From positions 249,139 to 313,138 of the forward strand of contig NZ_QVRA01000003.1 in assembly GCF_003591655.1 (NCBI RefSeq): 64,000 nt of DNA. Reading direction: 5' to 3'. Below the pieces are notes generated by a model. That model worked only from the letters and a program-made list of their open reading frames with translations. It had not been told where the DNA came from and did not search any database. This stretch comes from Sphingobium terrigena (GTDB taxonomy: Bacteria > Pseudomonadota > Alphaproteobacteria > Sphingomonadales > Sphingomonadaceae). Below, in pieces: positions 22,787 through 31,421 of this stretch (the first letter of the stretch is position 1; each line of letters opens with the position of its first letter). A program made the position numbers and the translations under genes.

Positions 22787-23482
22787 ATGACAGCGCATAA
22801 ATCCGGCGATCCCACGACGCTCAACCGCCTCTATGGCCGCCAATCGGGCCACAAGCTGCGGCAGGGGCAGCAGGAACTGGTCGACACCCTCCTCCCCGCC
22901 ATCTCCGTGCCGGAAGAGGGCGAAGTCACCGCCGCCTCGCTCTTCGGATACGACCGCCCGCTCCATTTCGAGATCGGCTTTGGCGGCGGCGAGCATCTTG
23001 CCTATCGCGCCGACATGCTGCCCGACCATGGCTTTATCGGCTGTGAGCCGTTCCTCAACGGTGTCGTCACCGCGCTCGGCCATATCCGCGAAGGCGCACT
23101 CGGCAATATCCGCCTCCATATGGGCAATGCGCTCGAAGTATTGAGCCGCCTCCCCGACGGCAGCTTGAGCTTCGTCTATCTGCTCCACCCCGACCCCTGG
23201 CCCAAGGCGCGCCATGCCAAGCGGCGGATGATGAACCCCGGCCCGGTCGCGATGATCGCGCGCAAGCTCAAGCCCGGCGGCGAATTTCGCTTCGGCACCG
23301 ACCATCCCATCTATCTGCGCTGGGCGCTGATGGTGATGAACGGCCATCCCGATTTCGACTGGCTGGCCAGCGACCCCGCCGACTTCCTCACCCGCCCCGG
23401 CGGCTGGCCCCAGACCCGCTACGAAGCCAAGGCCCGGCAAAAAGGCCATGAAGTCTGGTATTTCCGCTACCGGCGCAAATAG
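22787..23482 (+). CDS. trmB: tRNA (guanine-N7-)-methyltransferase
   Basis: 231 residues. The SAM-binding loop is EIGFGGGEHLAYRA, followed by FIGCEPFLNGVV. VYLLHPDPWPKARHAKRRM is the TrmB signature (FPDPWPK-type) with the tRNA-binding basic patch, and FRFGTDHPIYLRWAL holds the conserved T-D-H. Methylates G46 in tRNA variable loops. Length is normal. It converges on cvpA. A second, unspecified start is not needed: the ATG at 22787 fits the family. Confidence 0.95.
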   Translation: MTAHKSGDPTTLNRLYGRQSGHKLRQGQQELVDTLLPAISVPEEGEVTAASLFGYDRPLHFEIGFGGGEHLAYRADMLPDHGFIGCEPFLNGVVTALGHIREGALGNIRLHMGNALEVLSRLPDGSLSFVYLLHPDPWPKARHAKRRMMNPGPVAMIARKLKPGGEFRFGTDHPIYLRWALMVMNGHPDFDWLASDPADFLTRPGGWPQTRYEAKARQKGHEVWYFRYRRK

Positions 23483-23534
23483 GGCGATGGCCTGATGACC
23501 GTGGCAGCACAACACCCATCACAATGGGCTTGAG

Positions 23535-24050
23535 CTACTCCGCCGCCACAGGCTTCTTCGCCCGCTGTTCCGCCAGAAATTCGCTGATCGCCTGTCCGCT
23601 GGCATTGAGCAGCGGGAAGGTCCGCGCGTCGGACAGCCAGTCGGGACGGCGCGCGCCGCTGCCATACATGGTGTCATAAACCAGGCTGAAGGCGAGGAAG
23701 ATCAGGGTTGCGCCGATCAGTCCCTTGACCGCGCCGAAGCCGCCGCCCAGTACCCGGTCGACCGGACCCAGCACCGACTGACGCGTGCGACGGCCGATGG
23801 CGTGGGCGACCAGCTTGCCCGCTGCAAAGGTCACGCCAAACACCAGCACCAGCGCCAGCACCGCCGCCCCGCTCTTCGTGCCGACAAAGGCGCTCAGCAA
23901 ATCGGTCGCCGACGCATGGAACAGGCGAATGGCAAAGATCGCCAGCACCCAGGCCATCAGCGAAAGCGTTTCCAGCACGAAACCGCGCAGCAGACCCAGC
24001 ACGGCGCAACCGCCAATGGCGAGCAGGACGAGAATATCGACGGCGTTCAT
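23535..24050 (-). CDS. CvpA family membrane protein
   Basis: 171 residues with four hydrophobic segments; MNAVDILVLLAIGGCAVLGL and RGFVLETLSLMAWVLAIFAI are typical of CvpA (colicin V production) proteins, and LGPVDRVLGGGFGAVKGLIG is the family's conserved loop. CvpA proteins are inner-membrane proteins linked to envelope stress; exact role is unsettled. It follows radA with an 11-bp gap on the same strand, an arrangement common in alphaproteobacteria. Confidence 0.9.
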   Translation of the reverse strand: MNAVDILVLLAIGGCAVLGLLRGFVLETLSLMAWVLAIFAIRLFHASATDLLSAFVGTKSGAAVLALVLVFGVTFAAGKLVAHAIGRRTRQSVLGPVDRVLGGGFGAVKGLIGATLIFLAFSLVYDTMYGSGARRPDWLSDARTFPLLNASGQAISEFLAEQRAKKPVAAE

Positions 24051-24061
24051 CGCCAGCGTGG

Positions 24062-25429
24062 CTATCCCCTGCCCAGCATCTGGTCAACCAGTTGGGCCAG
24101 CGTGCGGAAACCATTGACCGCAATCCCCTTCACCCCATCGGCGGCGGCAGCCGGGATGAAGGCGCGGTTGAACCCCAGCTTGGCCGATTCGCGCAGTCGC
24201 AGCGGCGCATGGGCGACGGGCCGGATTTCGCTCGACAGCGCAATTTCGCCGAACAGCACGACATCGGCAGGGACCGGCTTTTCCGACAGGGCCGACACCA
24301 AAGCCGCCGCGACCGCCAGATCCGCCGCCGGGTCCGACAGGCGATAGCCGCCCGCGACGTTCAGATAGACTTCGCAGGTCGAAAAACTGAGGCCACAGCG
24401 CGATTCCAGCACCGCCAGCACCATCGCCAGCCGCCCGCTGTCCCAGCCCACCACCGCCCGGCGCGGCGTCGCCCCGCTCGACAGGCGCACGACCAGCGCC
24501 TGTATCTCGACCAGCACGGGTCGCGTCCCTTCCAGCGCCGGAAACACCGTCGCGCCGGTCACACTTTCGTCGCGATGGGTCAGGAACAAGGCGGACGGGT
24601 TGGAGACTTCCTCCAGCCCTTCCGCCACCATCGCGAACACGCCAATCTCGTCGGTGCCGCCAAAGCGGTTCTTGATCGCGCGCAGGATGCGATATTGATG
24701 GCTGCGCTCCCCCTCGAACGCCAGCACCGTGTCGACCATATGCTCCAGCACGCGGGGACCTGCGATGCTGCCATCCTTGGTGACATGGCCGACCAGCACC
24801 AGCGCGGTGTTGCGCTGCTTGGCGAAGCGGATCAACTCCTGTGACGAGGCGCGCACCTGACTGACGGTGCCGGGCGCCCCTTCGATCAGGTCGCTATGCA
24901 TCGTCTGGATCGAATCGATGATGAGCAAGGCGGGCGGCTCCCCCTCCCCCAGCGTCGTCAAAATGTCGCGCACCGACGTGGCGCTCGCCAGCATGACCGG
25001 CGCACTGCCCAGCCCCAGCCGCTGCGCGCGCAACCGCACCTGATCGGTCGCTTCCTCGCCGCTGATATAGACGACCGACAGCCCGCGCGCCGCGACCCGT
25101 GCCGCTGCCTGCAACAGCAATGTCGATTTGCCGATGCCCGGATCGCCGCCGATCAGCGTCGCCGATCCCGCCACGATCCCGCCGCCCAGCGCCCGGTCGA
25201 ACTCGGCAATGCCGGTGCTGGTGCGCGGCGGCAGCTCGATCTTGCTGTCCAGGCCAATGAGCGTGATCGCCCGCCCGCCAGCGTGCAGATCATGCCGCGC
25301 GGAAAAGGCCGTTTCCGGCGCCTCCTCGACAATGCTGTTCCACTCGCCGCAATCCTCGCACTGCCCCTGCCACCGTGCCGCCACGGTGCCGCATTGCTGA
25401 CAGACATATTTGCGCTTTGCCTTGGCCAT
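24062..25429 (-). CDS. radA: DNA repair protein RadA
   Basis: 455 residues from the ATG at 25427-25429; an upstream in-frame start adds 10 residues not found in the family. N-terminal zinc finger C10-C13...C24-C27 (KYVCQQCG, QCEDCGEW). Walker A GGDPGIGKSTLLLQ, the RadA-specific AIKNRFGGTDEIGVF, and a C-terminal Lon-protease-like domain (LNVAGGYRLSDPAADLAVAA). RadA is a hexameric branch-migration helicase acting with RecA. Divergent from the EEP-family gene; cvpA follows. Confidence 0.96.
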   Translation of the reverse strand: MAKAKRKYVCQQCGTVAARWQGQCEDCGEWNSIVEEAPETAFSARHDLHAGGRAITLIGLDSKIELPPRTSTGIAEFDRALGGGIVAGSATLIGGDPGIGKSTLLLQAAARVAARGLSVVYISGEEATDQVRLRAQRLGLGSAPVMLASATSVRDILTTLGEGEPPALLIIDSIQTMHSDLIEGAPGTVSQVRASSQELIRFAKQRNTALVLVGHVTKDGSIAGPRVLEHMVDTVLAFEGERSHQYRILRAIKNRFGGTDEIGVFAMVAEGLEEVSNPSALFLTHRDESVTGATVFPALEGTRPVLVEIQALVVRLSSGATPRRAVVGWDSGRLAMVLAVLESRCGLSFSTCEVYLNVAGGYRLSDPAADLAVAAALVSALSEKPVPADVVLFGEIALSSEIRPVAHAPLRLRESAKLGFNRAFIPAAAADGVKGIAVNGFRTLAQLVDQMLGRG

Positions 25430-25518
25430 GGCGAAGATATGCCGACCATGCGTGAACATTGCAAGAACATCCCGCGATACACTGGAAACATCCGTTTCGC
25501 TCAGGCATTAAGGCCGCA

Positions 25519-26214
25519 ATGAAAAAAATCCGCGTTGCCAGTTACAATATCCGCAAGGCCATAGGCACCGACCGGCGGCGGATGCCCGAACGGGTGCTGG
25601 AGGTGCTGGGCGAGGTGGATGCGGACATCATCGCCCTGCAGGAGGCAGACCGGCGCTTCGGCGTCCGATCAGCCGCCATCCCGCCCGCGCTGATGGAACG
25701 GCTGAGCGATTACAAGCCGGTGCCGCTCAATGTGCAGATCGATTCGATGGGCTGGCACGGCAATGCGCTGCTGGTGCGAAAGGCCGCGCAGATTGACCTC
25801 AGCGATGTGCTGCACCTGCCCTATCTGGAGCCGCGCGGCGCGACCATGGCGGAAGTGACGCTGGGTGGCCTGTCGCTGCGCATATTCGGGATGCATCTCG
25901 ACCTGTCGGGCCTGTGGCGACGGCGGCAGGCCGCAGCGGTGATCCATGCGGCGGCGCAGGGCGCGGCTATGCCGACCGTGCTGATGGGCGACCTCAATGA
26001 ATGGAGCGCCAATCGCGGCTGCCTCGCTGACTTTGCCCATCATTATAGTTTCGCGCCATGCGGCCGCAGCTTCCATGCGCGCCGCCCGGTGGCCCGGCTC
26101 GACCGGATCATGCACTGCGCCCGCCTGACGCTGACCGACTGCGGCGTCCATGACAGCGCATCGTCGCGCAAGGCGTCGGACCATCTGCCGATCTGGGCCG
26201 ATTTCCGCGCCTGA
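25519..26214 (+). CDS. Endonuclease/exonuclease/phosphatase-family protein
   Basis: 231 residues from the ATG at 25519 with AGG a few bases before it. EEP fold motifs in order: VASYNIRKAIG (Asn), IIALQEADRRFG (metal-binding Glu), MHLDLSGLWRR (His), MGDLNEWSANRG (Asp-x-Asn) and KASDHLPIWAD (final catalytic His). All expected active-site residues are present. The substrate (nucleic acid, phospholipid or inositol phosphate) cannot be told; adjacent genes include a patatin-like lipase, so a lipid-related role is possible. Confidence 0.85.
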   Translation: MKKIRVASYNIRKAIGTDRRRMPERVLEVLGEVDADIIALQEADRRFGVRSAAIPPALMERLSDYKPVPLNVQIDSMGWHGNALLVRKAAQIDLSDVLHLPYLEPRGATMAEVTLGGLSLRIFGMHLDLSGLWRRRQAAAVIHAAAQGAAMPTVLMGDLNEWSANRGCLADFAHHYSFAPCGRSFHARRPVARLDRIMHCARLTLTDCGVHDSASSRKASDHLPIWADFRA

Positions 26215-26256
26215 CAGCCTCTCGACAAGCCGCCCGCGCTCTGCGACGTTCGCGCC

Positions 26257-28602
26257 ATGAAGGAGAGGGAACTCAGGCTCGGTCTGGTCTGCTATGGCGG
26301 CATCAGCCTGGCGATCTACATGCATGGCATCACCAAGGAGGTGTGGCGATTGGCGCGCGCCAGCCGCGCCTTCCATGATGGGGTGCCGCCGACCACGGGC
26401 AGCGAGGCCATCTATCACAAGCTGCTGGCAGACATGGAAACCGCCAGCGGGGTGCGGCTGCGCGTGCTGCCCGACATCATCGCCGGGGCCAGCGCAGGCG
26501 GGATCAACGGCATTTTCCTGGCGCAGGCGATCGAGACCGGCCAGTCGCTCGAACCGTTGACCGACCTGTGGCTCGACAATGCCGATGTCGACAGCCTGCT
26601 CGATCCCGACGCCCGCCCCGCCCGCGCGCTGACCAAATTCTGGGCGACGCCGCTCGTCTGGATGGCGGCGCGGCGACCGGGCGACGCGGTGGAACGGACG
26701 GTCGCGCCAGATACGCGCGAGGAAGTGCGGATGAAACTCTCCCGCTTCATCCGATCGCGCTGGTTCGAGCCGCCCTTTGGCGGGGAGATTTTCACCACCC
26801 TGATCCTCGACGCCTTCGACGCGATGGCCGCCAGCGAACGCGGCCCCGTGCTGCTGCCCGACGGCCATCCGCTCGACCTGTTCGTCACCGTCACTGATTT
26901 TGAAGGCCATCCGCAAAGCCTGACGCTCAACAGCCCGCCCCAGGTGATCGAGACTGAGCATCGCCTGTCGATCGGCTTCCGGGCGCGGGGCCGGGGTCAG
27001 GATGGGGGGACGCGCGATTTCGCCGATACCGCCGAACTGGTGTTCGCCGCGCGCGCCACCGCCAGCTTCCCCGGCGCCTTCCCGCCCTTCACCGTGCGCG
27101 AACTGGACAGGGTGTTGAAGCGTCGCCATCGCAACTGGCCGACGCGCGACGCCTTCCTGGCCCGCGCCCTGCCCCGCCACTGGGCGCGCGGCACGGCGGA
27201 GGACGCCGTGCTGATTGACGGATCGGTGCTGGCCAACGCGCCCTTTGCCCAGGCGATCGGCGCGCTGCGCAACCGGCCGTCGCGGCGGGAGGTCGACCGG
27301 CGCTTCGTCTATATCGACCCCAAGCCCGGCCACCGCACCATCCAGTTGAACCGCCATGGCGATCAGGTCGCCGTGCCGACCGGCGAAGATGCACCGCTGC
27401 CCGGCTTCTTCCGCACCATCTTCGGCGCTTTGAGCGACATTCCACGCGAACAGCCGATCCGCGACAATCTGGAGGCGATCGACCGCCACTCCGCGCGGAT
27501 CCGCCGGATGCGCCGCATCCTGAACGCGCTGCGCCCCGGTATCGAGGCGGAGGTGGAGGGGGCCATCGGCGGGATGCTGTTCCTCGACCGCCCGACCCCT
27601 GCCCGCCTGTCGGCCTGGCGCGCCAAGGCGCAGCAGCGCGCGGCCAGTTCGGCGGGTTTTGCCTTCCCGGCCTATGGTCATCTGAAACTGTCGGGGATCG
27701 TGGAATCGCTCGCGACCCTCTTGTTCCGCCTGTCGGGGGAGGACAGCCGGATGCTGCGCGAAACCTACCGCACGGCGATCTGGGCGCAGGTGCGCAAGGA
27801 TGGCGCGGATCAGCTGAACGAGAGCGGCGGGTCAGGCTCCGCGCCCGTCACCTTCTTCCGCACCCACGATCTGGCCTTCCGCATCCGCCGTCTGCGCTTT
27901 CTGGCGCGGCATCTGGCCGACACGCTGGAAAGCGACGGCGCGGCGGAGGATGAAGCCGTGCTGGCGATGCATGACGCGATCTACCGCGCGCTGGCCCTCT
28001 ATGCCGCGTGCGAGGAAAGCGATTTTCACGGGGCCGCCATGCTGGCCGCCGCGCGCAACGTGCCGGGCGACGCCGCCGCCGCGCTGGAGGCGGTGGCGCA
28101 GGACCGTGACCTGCGGGCGCGGGACGAAAACGCGGACCTGATCCTGGCCGAAGCCTTCGCTGCGCTTCCCAAGGCCGGTCGCCGCTCCATGCTGCTCGCC
28201 TATCTGGGCTTTCCCTTCTACGACATCGCCACCCTACCGTTGCTTCAGGGTGACACTATGGATGAATATGATCCAGTGAAGGTCGACCGGATTTCGCCCG
28301 AAGATTGCTCCGCGATCCGGCCCGGCGGCGCAGCGGCTACGCTCAAAGGCATAGAATTCAATAATTTCGGGGCTTTCTTTAGCAGGGTCTATCGGGAGAA
28401 TGATTATTTGTGGGGTCGCCTGCACGGGGTCGAGCGACTGCTGGACATCGTGATTTCGGCCATGCCCGCCGCAAGCCGCCTTTCCCCCGACGCGCTGCGC
28501 GACTATAGGCGGGCGGCTTTTCTGGCGATCCTGGACGAAGAAGAGTCGCGACTGCCCCATGTCGCGGACCTGATCGCCAGTTTGCGGGAGGAAATCGGGT
28601 GA
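26257..28602 (+). CDS. Large patatin-like phospholipase-family protein
   Basis: 781 residues. The nucleophile is S79 in GASAGGINGIFLAQ (G-x-S-x-G), the catalytic Asp is D321 in VLIDGSVLANAPF, and the oxyanion glycines are in VCYGGISLAIYMHG. The N-terminal ~380 residues form the patatin domain; the rest is helical and of the kind seen in DUF3376 patatin-like proteins. Probably a lipid acyl hydrolase. The next gene's GTG overlaps the stop, so a lipoprotein is coupled to it. Confidence 0.88.
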   Translation: MKERELRLGLVCYGGISLAIYMHGITKEVWRLARASRAFHDGVPPTTGSEAIYHKLLADMETASGVRLRVLPDIIAGASAGGINGIFLAQAIETGQSLEPLTDLWLDNADVDSLLDPDARPARALTKFWATPLVWMAARRPGDAVERTVAPDTREEVRMKLSRFIRSRWFEPPFGGEIFTTLILDAFDAMAASERGPVLLPDGHPLDLFVTVTDFEGHPQSLTLNSPPQVIETEHRLSIGFRARGRGQDGGTRDFADTAELVFAARATASFPGAFPPFTVRELDRVLKRRHRNWPTRDAFLARALPRHWARGTAEDAVLIDGSVLANAPFAQAIGALRNRPSRREVDRRFVYIDPKPGHRTIQLNRHGDQVAVPTGEDAPLPGFFRTIFGALSDIPREQPIRDNLEAIDRHSARIRRMRRILNALRPGIEAEVEGAIGGMLFLDRPTPARLSAWRAKAQQRAASSAGFAFPAYGHLKLSGIVESLATLLFRLSGEDSRMLRETYRTAIWAQVRKDGADQLNESGGSGSAPVTFFRTHDLAFRIRRLRFLARHLADTLESDGAAEDEAVLAMHDAIYRALALYAACEESDFHGAAMLAAARNVPGDAAAALEAVAQDRDLRARDENADLILAEAFAALPKAGRRSMLLAYLGFPFYDIATLPLLQGDTMDEYDPVKVDRISPEDCSAIRPGGAAATLKGIEFNNFGAFFSRVYRENDYLWGRLHGVERLLDIVISAMPAASRLSPDALRDYRRAAFLAILDEEESRLPHVADLIASLREEIG

Positions 28603-29105
28603 GCAGGCGGTTAAGGCTGGTTCCGATAGGCATGATGCTGGCGCTCGTCGCGGGCTGCGGTGACTCGTCGCCGCAGGTTACCCAAGCCGACCCCAGCCCC
28701 GCCAAGCCCGCCGCCATGGTCGCTACCCCCGCGCCCGTCGAGCCGCAGCCCGCACCGGTGGTCAGCCCGCCGCCGCCCAAAGCTGGTCCCGTCGTCACCG
28801 TCCGCGCCCAGCCCGCGCCCTGGAACTCGCTCGACCTGCCCCCGTCCGACGTCGCCGCCAGCGCAGACCCTTTCCCGCGCGAAGTGACCCAGTTCATGGT
28901 CGCGCGCGACAGTTGCGACCATTTCCGGGGCGAAGAACCCTATGACGCGGAACGCCGCGCCTATATCGAGGAAAATGTCGCCGAACTGTGCCACGGCTCC
29001 GACGCGACCCTGGCCATGCTCCGCCGCCGCTACGCCACCGACCCCGCCGTCACCGCCGCGCTGCACAGCTATGAGGACCGGATCGAGGGGCGGGCGGAGG
29101 AGTAG
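28599..29105 (+). CDS. Predicted lipoprotein of unknown function
   Basis: 168 residues; GTG start overlaps the stop of the patatin-like gene (GTGA). MMLALVAGCGDS gives a lipobox (VAGC). A proline-rich linker follows (PAPVEPQPAPVVSPPPPK), then a small domain with two cysteines (RDSCDHFRGEE, AELCHGSDATL) that probably form a disulfide. No family recognised; translational coupling suggests a link to the patatin-like protein. Confidence 0.72.
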   Translation: MSRRLRLVPIGMMLALVAGCGDSSPQVTQADPSPAKPAAMVATPAPVEPQPAPVVSPPPPKAGPVVTVRAQPAPWNSLDLPPSDVAASADPFPREVTQFMVARDSCDHFRGEEPYDAERRAYIEENVAELCHGSDATLAMLRRRYATDPAVTAALHSYEDRIEGRAEE

Positions 29106-29119
29106 GGACTCCCCTCACC

Positions 29120-29217
29120 CGTTCGCCCTGAGCGAAGTCGAAGGGCTCTGCTGAGCCGCAGGCGAAGCAGCTTCGCTTCGCTCAGCGGAAGGCTTCGACT
29201 TCGCTCAGCCCGAACGG
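29120..29217. repeat. Family A palindromic repeat, intergenic
   Basis: Arms CGTTCGCCCTGAGCGAAGTC and the inverse ending GCTCAGCCCGAACGG, with an inner palindrome around GAAGCAGCTTCGCTTC. Between the lipoprotein stop and the pterin dehydratase stop (convergent genes). Confidence 0.88.
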
Positions 29218-29225
29218 TGCAGCTA

Positions 29226-29513
29226 TTACAACAACCCCTCCACCTGATGCGCCAGATCAATGTCGCGCTGCGACAGGCCGCCCGCATCATGGGTGGTCAG
29301 AACCATGTCCACCCGGTTATAGACATTGCTCCATTCGGGATGATGGTCCGCTTTCTCCGCCACTATCGCCACCCGCGTCATGAAGCCGAACGCCGCGACG
29401 AAATCGGGGAAGGTGAAGCGGCGCGATATGCCGTCCGGGTCGGCCACGACCGTCCATTCGGGCAGGTTAGCCAGCGCCAGCGCGCGCGCCTCATCGCTCA
29501 GCTTCTCGATCAT
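29226..29513 (-). CDS. 4a-hydroxytetrahydrobiopterin dehydratase
   Basis: 95 residues, the normal size. [20 protein letters not shown] contains the catalytic EKxxHHPEW motif, followed by [20 protein letters not shown]. The enzyme dehydrates pterin-4a-carbinolamine to regenerate the cofactor of phenylalanine hydroxylase (PhhB/DCoH). Single gene, divergent from the zincin-like gene. Confidence 0.95.
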   Translation of the reverse strand: MIEKLSDEARALALANLPEWTVVADPDGISRRFTFPDFVAAFGFMTRVAIVAEKADHHPEWSNVYNRVDMVLTTHDAGGLSQRDIDLAHQVEGLL

Positions 29514-29553
29514 GTCCCTATCCTCTGAAAATAGTTTCGCCTATGTGGCAGCC

Positions 29554-29961
29554 ATGTCGCACAACGGTCAACCGCCCCGCTTAGCTCCCACCGCGCAGGA
29601 TATTGAGGCGCTGGCGCTCGAAGCGCTCAGCCGCCTGCCCGCCCCTTTCACCGACCATCTCCACAATGTCGTCCTGTTCGTGGAGGAATTTGCCGACGCG
29701 CAAGTCCTGAAAGAGATGGAGATTGACGACCCGTTCGGCCTGACTGGCCTCTACACCGGTCGCCCCGTCGGGCAGGAGGCGCAGACCGGGGATGCGCCGC
29801 CCACCGTCCACCTGTTCCGCCGCCCGCTGCTTGACGAATGGGTCGAAACCGGAGTGCCGCTGGACGCACTGATCACCCATGTCGTCGTCCATGAAATCGG
29901 CCATCATTTCGGCCTGTCCGACCTCGACATGCATGTGCTGGAGGATATGGTCGCGCCATGA
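29554..29961 (+). CDS. Metallopeptidase-family (zincin-like) protein
   Basis: 135 residues from the ATG at 29554. Near the C-terminus ITHVVVHEIGHHFGLSDLDM gives the HExxH zinc motif with a third ligand downstream (GLSD), as in the minimal zincin family formerly called DUF1025. DPFGLTGLYTGRP is another family segment. The protein is cytosolic and of unclear substrate. Its stop overlaps ccmA's start (ATGA), coupling it to cytochrome c maturation genes. Confidence 0.88.
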   Translation: MSHNGQPPRLAPTAQDIEALALEALSRLPAPFTDHLHNVVLFVEEFADAQVLKEMEIDDPFGLTGLYTGRPVGQEAQTGDAPPTVHLFRRPLLDEWVETGVPLDALITHVVVHEIGHHFGLSDLDMHVLEDMVAP

Positions 29962-30587
29962 ACGGGGCGGGGCTGCATCTGTCCGATGTCGCCTGCCTGC
30001 GCGGCGGCCGGATGCTGTTTCGCGGCGTCAGCCTGTCACTGAATGCGGGTGCCAGCGCCCTCTTGACCGGCCCCAATGGCGTCGGCAAGTCCAGCCTGCT
30101 GCGGCTATGCGCCGGACTGCTCCCCGCCTTTTCCGGCACGGTCATGCGCCACGGCGCGGTCGCGCTCGCCGATGAGCGGCTGGCGCTCGACAGCGAATTG
30201 CCGCTGGCGCGCGCACTCGATTTCTGGGCGCGGCTGGACGACAGTGCGAACGGCGCGGTCGCCGCAGCGCTGGACGCCATGGCGCTCGCTCCGCTGGCCG
30301 ATGTGCCGGTGCGGATACTCTCGACCGGGCAGCGCAAACGGGCGATGCTGGCGCGGGTGATCGCCAGCGGCGCGCCGGTCTGGCTGTTGGACGAGCCGGG
30401 CAACGGCCTCGACACCGCCTCGCTCGACTTGCTCGGCACGGCGGTTGCAAAGCATCTGGCAGGCGGCGGCATCGTCGTCACCGCCTCGCACCAGCCGCTC
30501 CCGCTCGGCGCGCCGGTCATCCTCTCGCTGACCGACCATCTGCCCGACCCGCCCCATCTTCTCTATCCGGGGGAGTGGGACGCATGA
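29958..30587 (+). CDS. ccmA: Haem/cytochrome c biogenesis ABC transporter ATP-binding protein
   Basis: 209 residues, normal for CcmA. Walker A GPNGVGKSSLLR, signature ILSTGQRKRAMLARV, Walker B VWLLDEPGNGLD, switch His in TASHQPL. CcmA drives release of haem-loaded CcmE with CcmBCD in the inner membrane. Start overlaps the peptidase stop and its own end overlaps ccmB's start (ATGA). The other ccm genes are not in the window. Confidence 0.94.
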   Translation: MNGAGLHLSDVACLRGGRMLFRGVSLSLNAGASALLTGPNGVGKSSLLRLCAGLLPAFSGTVMRHGAVALADERLALDSELPLARALDFWARLDDSANGAVAAALDAMALAPLADVPVRILSTGQRKRAMLARVIASGAPVWLLDEPGNGLDTASLDLLGTAVAKHLAGGGIVVTASHQPLPLGAPVILSLTDHLPDPPHLLYPGEWDA

Positions 30588-31231
30588 GGATGCTCTGGCT
30601 GCTCGCCTCACGCGATCTGGCGGCTGCCTGGCGGTCGTCGGGCCTGTGGTTGCCGGTCGCCTTCCTGCTGCTGGTCGCCAGCCTCTATCCCTTTGCGGTC
30701 GGGCCGGACCTGACGCTACTGCGCCGCACCGGTGGCGGGATGCTGTGGATCGCCGCGCTGCTCGCCAGCCTGTTGCCGGTCGACCGGCTGATCGCGCCGG
30801 ATCGGGACGCGGGCGTGCTGGACCAGATCGCGCTGCGCGGCATAAGCGATGAAATGGTCGTGCTGGCCCGGCTGATTGCCCATTGGCTGGGCTTTGGCCC
30901 GCCACTCATGCTCGCCACTTTGCCCGCCGCCGCCTTGCTCAAGCTGGATGGCGGCACGATAGCGATGCTGGAGGCGGGCCTGCTGGTGGGAACCCCGGCG
31001 CTGGCCGCACTCGGCCTGCTGGTCGCGACGCTGACCGCGGGCCTGCGATCGAGCGGCGCGCTGGCGGGGCTGCTGGCCCTGCCGCTGGCGGTGCCGCTGC
31101 TGATCTTTGGCGCTGGCACGCTGGGCGATGGCAGCGGCGCCGCCCTCAAATTCCTCGCCGCCGCCTCGCTCCTGCTGGTCGCGATCACGCCCTTCGCTGG
31201 CGGGGCTGCGATACGGGCGGGGCGGGAGTGA
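30584..31231 (+). CDS. ccmB: Haem exporter protein CcmB
   Basis: 215 residues from the ATG at 30584, which overlaps the ccmA stop. Six hydrophobic segments; LASRDLAAAWRSSGLWLPVA and AALLASLLPVDRLIAPDRDA with the following GVLDQIAL are CcmB signatures. Partner of CcmA in the CcmABCD complex for cytochrome c maturation. A family A palindrome follows. Confidence 0.93.
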   Translation: MRMLWLLASRDLAAAWRSSGLWLPVAFLLLVASLYPFAVGPDLTLLRRTGGGMLWIAALLASLLPVDRLIAPDRDAGVLDQIALRGISDEMVVLARLIAHWLGFGPPLMLATLPAAALLKLDGGTIAMLEAGLLVGTPALAALGLLVATLTAGLRSSGALAGLLALPLAVPLLIFGAGTLGDGSGAALKFLAAASLLLVAITPFAGGAAIRAGRE

Positions 31232-31257
31232 CACGCTTCCACTGAAACCCCCAACAC

Positions 31258-31336
31258 CGTTCGCCCTGAGCCTGTCGAAGGGCCGTACTTCTTCTCGCAA
31301 GGAAAGACGGGGCTTCGACAGGCTCAGCCCGAACGG
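31258..31336. repeat. Family A palindromic repeat, intergenic
   Basis: Arms CGTTCGCCCTGAGCCTGTCG and CGACAGGCTCAGCCCGAACG, perfect inverses, with a short loop. Between ccmB and the DMT transporter; possibly a transcript-end or processing hairpin. Confidence 0.9.
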
Positions 31337-31421
31337 ATAAAGAGAATTGCCCTTTGCCGAGGCCCCTCCCTATCCCTTCCGCCACTCGACATCGCGTTGC
31401 GCCTGCGCCAAAGCCGCGACC

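Noticed and set aside
31258-31336. Insertion sequence ends (family A repeats)
   Set aside because: Copies are under ~110 bp with no transposase between arms; they fit repeated extragenic palindromes better.
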